From Apiotrichum sp. Y4204 (Eukaryota; Basidiomycota; Tremellomycetes; Trichosporonales; Trichosporonaceae): a DNA stretch of 64,000 nt. The notes below the pieces were generated by a model that ran no database searches, had not been told where the DNA came from, and saw nothing but the letters and a program-made list of their open reading frames with translations. The stretch covers positions 186,001 to 250,000 of the forward strand of contig JAMYHL010000060.1 of the NCBI GenBank assembly GCA_025531455.1. Direction: 5' to 3'. Shown piece by piece: positions 59,509-64,000 of the stretch; the first letter of the stretch is position 1; each line of letters begins with the position of its first letter. The position numbers and the translations under genes were made by a program.

Positions 59509-62500
59509 GCGCGTCTTCGTCACCGTTGTCGTCCCTTTGAACGTGCCGACTCCGATATGGCCCCTCTGGCCCTCGTCGTCGTTCCCATCTAGCCCATATC
59601 CACTACCACATCATCGTTCGACGCTAGCGCCCCATGCTGCGCCCGCTAAAATCCTTCCCACCATCACCTCGAGGCCTTTGAGAGCTACCCCGACTGCGCG
59701 CGTCGTCAGCCGCGTCTGATACGCGCTAGCGCCAATCGGCCGGACTCGCTCATACCTCGCTCATCACCGCCCACAATCTTCGCTCGGCGGCGCCGACGCG
59801 CGCCGAATCCCGAATACCACCCAGCACATCAAGTCCTCTATTCCCATTCCGTTGCATAGTTGTTGTACAGTTCCCCACACGTTGGCACAGTAGTAGAAAA
59901 GCAGAGAAGTAGCAGTAGCAAGAAGAATGAACACAAATAGCAGATCACCGAAATATCTGTGAGCAATGAGCACCGCAGTCGTCACAGTGAGCACCAGGTG
60001 CCCAACACGACGCTCGAGCGACAGGAGTATGCAGTGCATCACCAAAAGACCAATGTGGGGCCTCCGAGAACCGGTGGGACCCAAAGTTTGGTTCCCGCCC
60101 GTAGCTGGGCACGAGCTGGGGGGAGGGGAGGTGGTGTCGCAGATTTCCAGACCGCGGTCGATTTTCGACGCAGCAGAATCCTCGCAGTATGCTCGGAAAA
60201 GCCTGCGGCAGCGGCAGAGACTAGTGGCAACTCCTGGTGCTAGCCAACACATCACAGGCCCGAAAGTACGGCATCCACCCACGACAGCGCTTGAGCTTGT
60301 CCCACTATCCTGCTAGCTGCTGGCCTGCATCGTCCGCGATCTGGGAGCTCTTGGCTGCGCGGCTGCAGGCTGGTGCAGGTCTACATGAGCTAGTGCGACA
60401 AGGTGCCGGGAGCGGGTCGGCGGTGCTCGGGGGGTCGGCGGGCACCTCCGCCCTGATACCGCGCGATATCACTGGTGCGCATATCAAACTCTCTTCCCGG
60501 GGCAGTAGCAAGACGAGGTCAGCTGACAATGTCGGTGCGAATAGAGTTTGGTGTTCTGGCCTCTCTGGCTCTCTGGATCTCTGGCTCACCCAACAGGCTC
60601 AAATAATCAGATGCGCAGTACTACCACTCCCAAGACACTGGCAGCTGGCGCTGTACAGTTCCGACAGTGCTGTACATGTGGGCGGGGCCACAATGCTTGA
60701 CGACGAACTGGAGTGGTACCATGCCGGCATTGTCCCTCGGAGCGTCCTGCACTCTACACTCTAGTCTCTGCACCCAGCACGACAGGTGGATCCAGGGGGA
60801 GTCCACCGGGAGCAGTGTCTGACAGCTCCAGCTCCAACCTCATGCTCCAACGCTGGAACAAAAGAAAAAACGATCCAGCAGAGCAGTACCGCTCGAGGCG
60901 CCGATGATCCAATGAGCCAAAGGAGGCGCCACCATGCCACACACCGCCGACACACGTGCAGACTGGCGGCGGCGCCGCGGTGTCAGCATCATATGATGCA
61001 TGATGCACTCTCATTCCGGTGCCCCAGTTCCTTACAACCTTGGCAGTGAGCAGCATCCCGGTGTCGTCAGACCAACAAGGACTGAGGTGACTGAAGGCTG
61101 TCGCTCCGAGTTCACCGAGCAGTCACTTGTTTAGAAGGTTCGGTGCCCGCCGCCGGCAAGTGGTTGGCTGGAAGTGGGAGCAAGCCTCGGTGCACGACGG
61201 CGCCGATCCCGAGTGCGCGATCCCGACTCCGGTCCTGCTGATTCCATTCTTTCCGAGCAGCAAATGAACGTCTGGCAGCGGGGTGGGTCCACGCCGCGCC
61301 GCGGTCAGCTGATCATTCTGATGGCGATGCCGCGGACCGCAGAGCTTGGGAGCAATCCGGGGCCCGTGGGACACTTCCGATCTCGATCTCGGTTTCGTCC
61401 CATCCATACTGACTGCGTTGTTTCGCAGCGGGCCGCGAGCACGCGCGCGCAGCGCCTCTGACACAACGTGAACGTGGACTGACGTCGAAGTGTATCCAGT
61501 GCACATGCACATCAACACATGATGTTGTGGGGGCCAGCGGGCCCCCCGTGCCTTGAAAGTGGACACATTGCACGCATTCTGTCATTGGTGCGGTGTCTGA
61601 ATCAAGATGGTTTCACAGCCTCTTTGTGACGAGTGACGATAGGAGGCTGAGTCTCGAGGCTGGAGTCTCCGTCTTCACAACAACCATGGTTCCAAGTTTG
61701 TGCCAGTTCTCCGCCAAGACCCCACCACAGTCTGTAGTGTCGGGAGCACCGACCGCGGCTGGGACCGCCTCCTGTCCTTGTCCAGGTCCCACGTCCCGAA
61801 ATCTACACGCAAAAGGGACAGAGCGTGCAGTGGACGCGCAACCTTCGCTGAGTCCCGTCCACGATCTCATGTCATTGAATGCGCATGGCTGCAGCAAATG
61901 ATCAACTCGATCAAACGCACGGTGGCGTGTCACCCCATCAAGACCTAACGACTTCGCGTGCATTGAGGACACCTCGCTAGGCGTGTGGCTGCGGTATTTG
62001 CTGTGCCCGCTCTGGCATCCGAACGTTATTGTTGGCGGTGGCGTCCTGTTATGCTCAGGCCATACCACGGCAGCGCGGCAGGGCCGTCTGGCTTCGGAAG
62101 AGGTACTCGAACATGAGACATCGGCGTTCATGCGGCGTCCGCTAGCGAGCCTGGCGTGCGTGCTGGCGGTCCAAAGTCCGATCGATTCCCGATCCAGTTC
62201 ACGATCCTCGCTCGCTCGATTCCTATCCACTTGGCCGCGTTATGCCCCTCAAGCTTCACAGACGGTGGCACACTCTGACTCGCAGTCCCGGAGACCCACA
62301 GCGACGCCACGCCCGTGAGGCAGGCTTCGAGATGCGACGAGACGTTTCTCTCGAGCACTGACGTGGCTTATACGGAGGAGATGGCCTGCTCGCGACTGAC
62401 TGCTCCGCCCCCCGCTTTCCAATTCCCAGTTTCTTCTCCACTATTGTGGATGACTTTCTAACACGCTTGTTGGCACTCAGATCAACAAGTGCACCCATCA

Positions 62501-63663
62501 TACACCGTCGCCCGTGCTACGGCCCGGGGCAGGTACGCGTCCCTGTGAGACTTAACCGATTCCTGCCCAATTCCTGGATTCAGAGTTTTCGGTCGAGGTG
62601 GCGGTTTTCCCTTCCCCAACATCCGATATCTCCTTCTACGGACGGTACGCTCGCCAAGCCCGCCAGCGGCGACGAGCCCGATTCTCCTCGGTGTCTCATT
62701 GTCGCGCAAGTCCCGCTATGCGCGTCGGATCACGCGGGCCCACATGGTAATCTCCCCACCGCGCAGATCACACTCCTTACTCTGCCGCATTCCGGCTAGC
62801 AAACCTGCACTAGCTGCAATGTCGATAGCGCGGCACGCCGCGCCGCCCTGCATTCCGATATCAGAATGTCATTCCGTACGCGGGAGTCACATTCCAGGGC
62901 GTGACTTTGGGGATGCGTTTGGCTAGCTCCGTGTCTGTTCACCGGCTTGCCTCGGCACTTGAACTTGACCATTGACCACCGACTGGCCGACTGACGGCTT
63001 TGTACTCACTGCCGTGATCTGGGGATGGTGGGGAAGCACAAACATCACATCCACACGGGGACAAACCTCGGACCAACACTACGGATCTCGAGTTGAAGGC
63101 CGAAAACGCCTCAGGACGAAACAGACTACAAAAACAACATCCCATTCCGCACTAATCTAACGCGTCATCGGCGTCCGGTCGGAACATCCGGACCTTCGTT
63201 ATCGGCCAACCATTTTTCTACGAGCTGCGAAAGCTGATATTGTTCGAAGTAACGGGATGCAACTCCGTTTCCGTCGACGAGAGAAGAACGAGTGGGATCC
63301 GGTTTGATTTCCGGAGCTTGGGCTTATTAAGACCAGCTTCTCGGGCACTTCCAATCCTAGCTTACGCAAGATCAGCACAGTCAGCGGCCTCATCAGCTGA
63401 AACCGACCTGACCGCGTGCCACGGAGCTGCGCGTTGTTCGCGACAGCTCAGTGTGGTGCTCGAAGTCTGAACGGAGGTAGAGCCAGTTACAGGCCCAGCA
63501 CTTGCCGTTGTCTCTGATACCCCACAGTTGATCACCTGGCTCCACCATGGCCTACGGCCCTAGGACCACCTTTCTGAATCACCCATCCAACCTTGCAGTC
63601 CATGTGTTTGCATTAAGTCTACTGCCTTTGGTGAATGTCCGCTACTCTGCTACTGAACGCCCC
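59509..63663. other. Gene-poor block before the acetolactate decarboxylase gene
   Basis: 4.15 kb. The left 300 bp are the 3' flank of the 97-aa gene. Frames up to 205 codons exist on the minus strand (61613-62230), without recognisable motifs. The right end is the 3' flank of the decarboxylase gene. I see no mobile element or RNA gene. Confidence 0.45.
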
Positions 63664-64000
63664 CTAGAGGGACACCTGGTTGAACTGGCCTTCTCCGGGC
63701 ACCTCGACGTGGTAATTTGTGATCTTGGCAAGCTTGATCTTGACGTTTCCAACAGACTTGAACTCGAGGACGTGACCGGCGATCTTCCGGTCGTTGGAGA
63801 TGAAGTGGAGGTGGTCGCCAGCAGCGTTGATCTCACCCGCATACTTGGGCGTGCGGAAGCCGACCATCGTGCCCGCAAGGTTCTCATACTCCCACTCCGT
63901 CTGGCGCTCAGTAACAGGACCGAGCGGCTCGAGCGGGTACTTCTGTCCGCCGGGCGCGCGGATACGGAGCGTAAACTTGCCGTCGACGCGGTACGACACA
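63664..64000 (-). CDS. Alpha-acetolactate decarboxylase, C-terminal part (partial)
   Basis: Decarboxylates (S)-2-acetolactate to (R)-acetoin, diverting the branched-chain amino acid intermediate into the acetoin/butanediol route. The 111 codons present are the C-terminal domain of the BudA/AldC family. They show YRVDGKF, the signature GTMVGFRTPKYAGEINAAG, and the zinc site HLHFISNDRKIAGHVLEF. The ligand spacing His-x-His then His eleven residues later equals that of the three zinc histidines in the Bacillus enzymes. The following KIKLAKITNYHVEVP matches the end of the family, with a short extra tail to the TAG at 63664. The gene begins beyond base 64000. The enzyme is mainly bacterial and patchy in fungi, so an old transfer from bacteria is a reasonable inference, not shown here. 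Confidence 0.9.
   Translation of the reverse strand, partial: VSYRVDGKFTLRIRAPGGQKYPLEPLGPVTERQTEWEYENLAGTMVGFRTPKYAGEINAAGDHLHFISNDRKIAGHVLEFKSVGNVKIKLAKITNYHVEVPGEGQFNQVSL

Noticed and set aside
61613..62230. 205-codon minus-strand frame
   Set aside because: No family resemblance, composition like random GC-rich DNA, overlapping frames on the other strand.
1..64000. CRISPR arrays, bacterial operons, ribosome-binding sites or riboswitches
   Set aside because: The window is eukaryotic nuclear DNA with spliced genes; no regularly spaced repeats were seen.

Overview
This window is nuclear DNA of a fungus, most probably a basidiomycete yeast of the Tremellomycetes; Trichosporonales is my best guess from gene content and the very short introns, but I could run no phylogeny. 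It is GC-rich, the genes are split by many 31-60 nt GT-AG introns with CTAAC/CTGAC-type branch sites, and none of the layout is operonic. I rebuilt each gene by splicing so that the frame stays open, the exon total is a multiple of three and the product matches a known family.

Layout. 1-1.9 kb: N-terminal half of protein kinase C (PKC1, minus). 5.1-7.3 kb: a WSS1-type WLM metalloprotease in 15 exons (minus). 7.8-8.3 kb: a small ankyrin protein (plus). 9.0-10.9 kb: a STE7/FUZ7-type MAP kinase kinase (minus). 14.6-18.6 kb: a 1,302-aa Ser-rich protein of unknown function (plus). 19.8-21.0 kb: a HAD phosphatase of the glycerol-3-phosphatase/DOG family (minus). 24.3-25.8 kb: NAD-dependent glycerol-3-phosphate dehydrogenase (plus). 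26.9-29.5 kb: NOP9 (plus). 29.9-30.7 kb: TIM22 (minus). 32.3-34.9 kb: a SCT1/GPT2 glycerol-3-phosphate acyltransferase (plus). 36.2-36.7 kb: a small secreted, possibly GPI-anchored protein (plus). 37.9 kb: an intron-containing tRNA-Ile(AAU) (minus). 38.6-48.6 kb: the giant lipid-transfer protein VPS13 (minus). 50.0-54.3 kb: the DEAH-box helicase ECM16/DHR1 (plus). 59.1-59.5 kb: a 97-aa cysteine-containing orphan (plus). 63.7-64 kb: the C-terminal end of alpha-acetolactate decarboxylase (minus, runs off the window).

Functional links. Three genes between 19.8 and 34.9 kb act on glycerol 3-phosphate: one makes it (GPD1), one probably hydrolyses it to glycerol (GPP-like), one acylates it into glycerolipid (SCT1). 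NOP9 and DHR1 both serve small-subunit ribosome assembly; PKC1 and STE7 belong to cell-wall and mating MAP-kinase signalling. VPS13 and SCT1 both concern ER lipids.

The rest is long intergenic sequence (several stretches of 3-5 kb) with low-complexity GA/CT tracts, a probable HSP70 tail relic at 13.5 kb, and two gene-poor blocks at 54.3-59.1 and 59.5-63.7 kb. I found no CRISPR array, no recognisable transposon, and nothing I can defend as a new multi-gene system.
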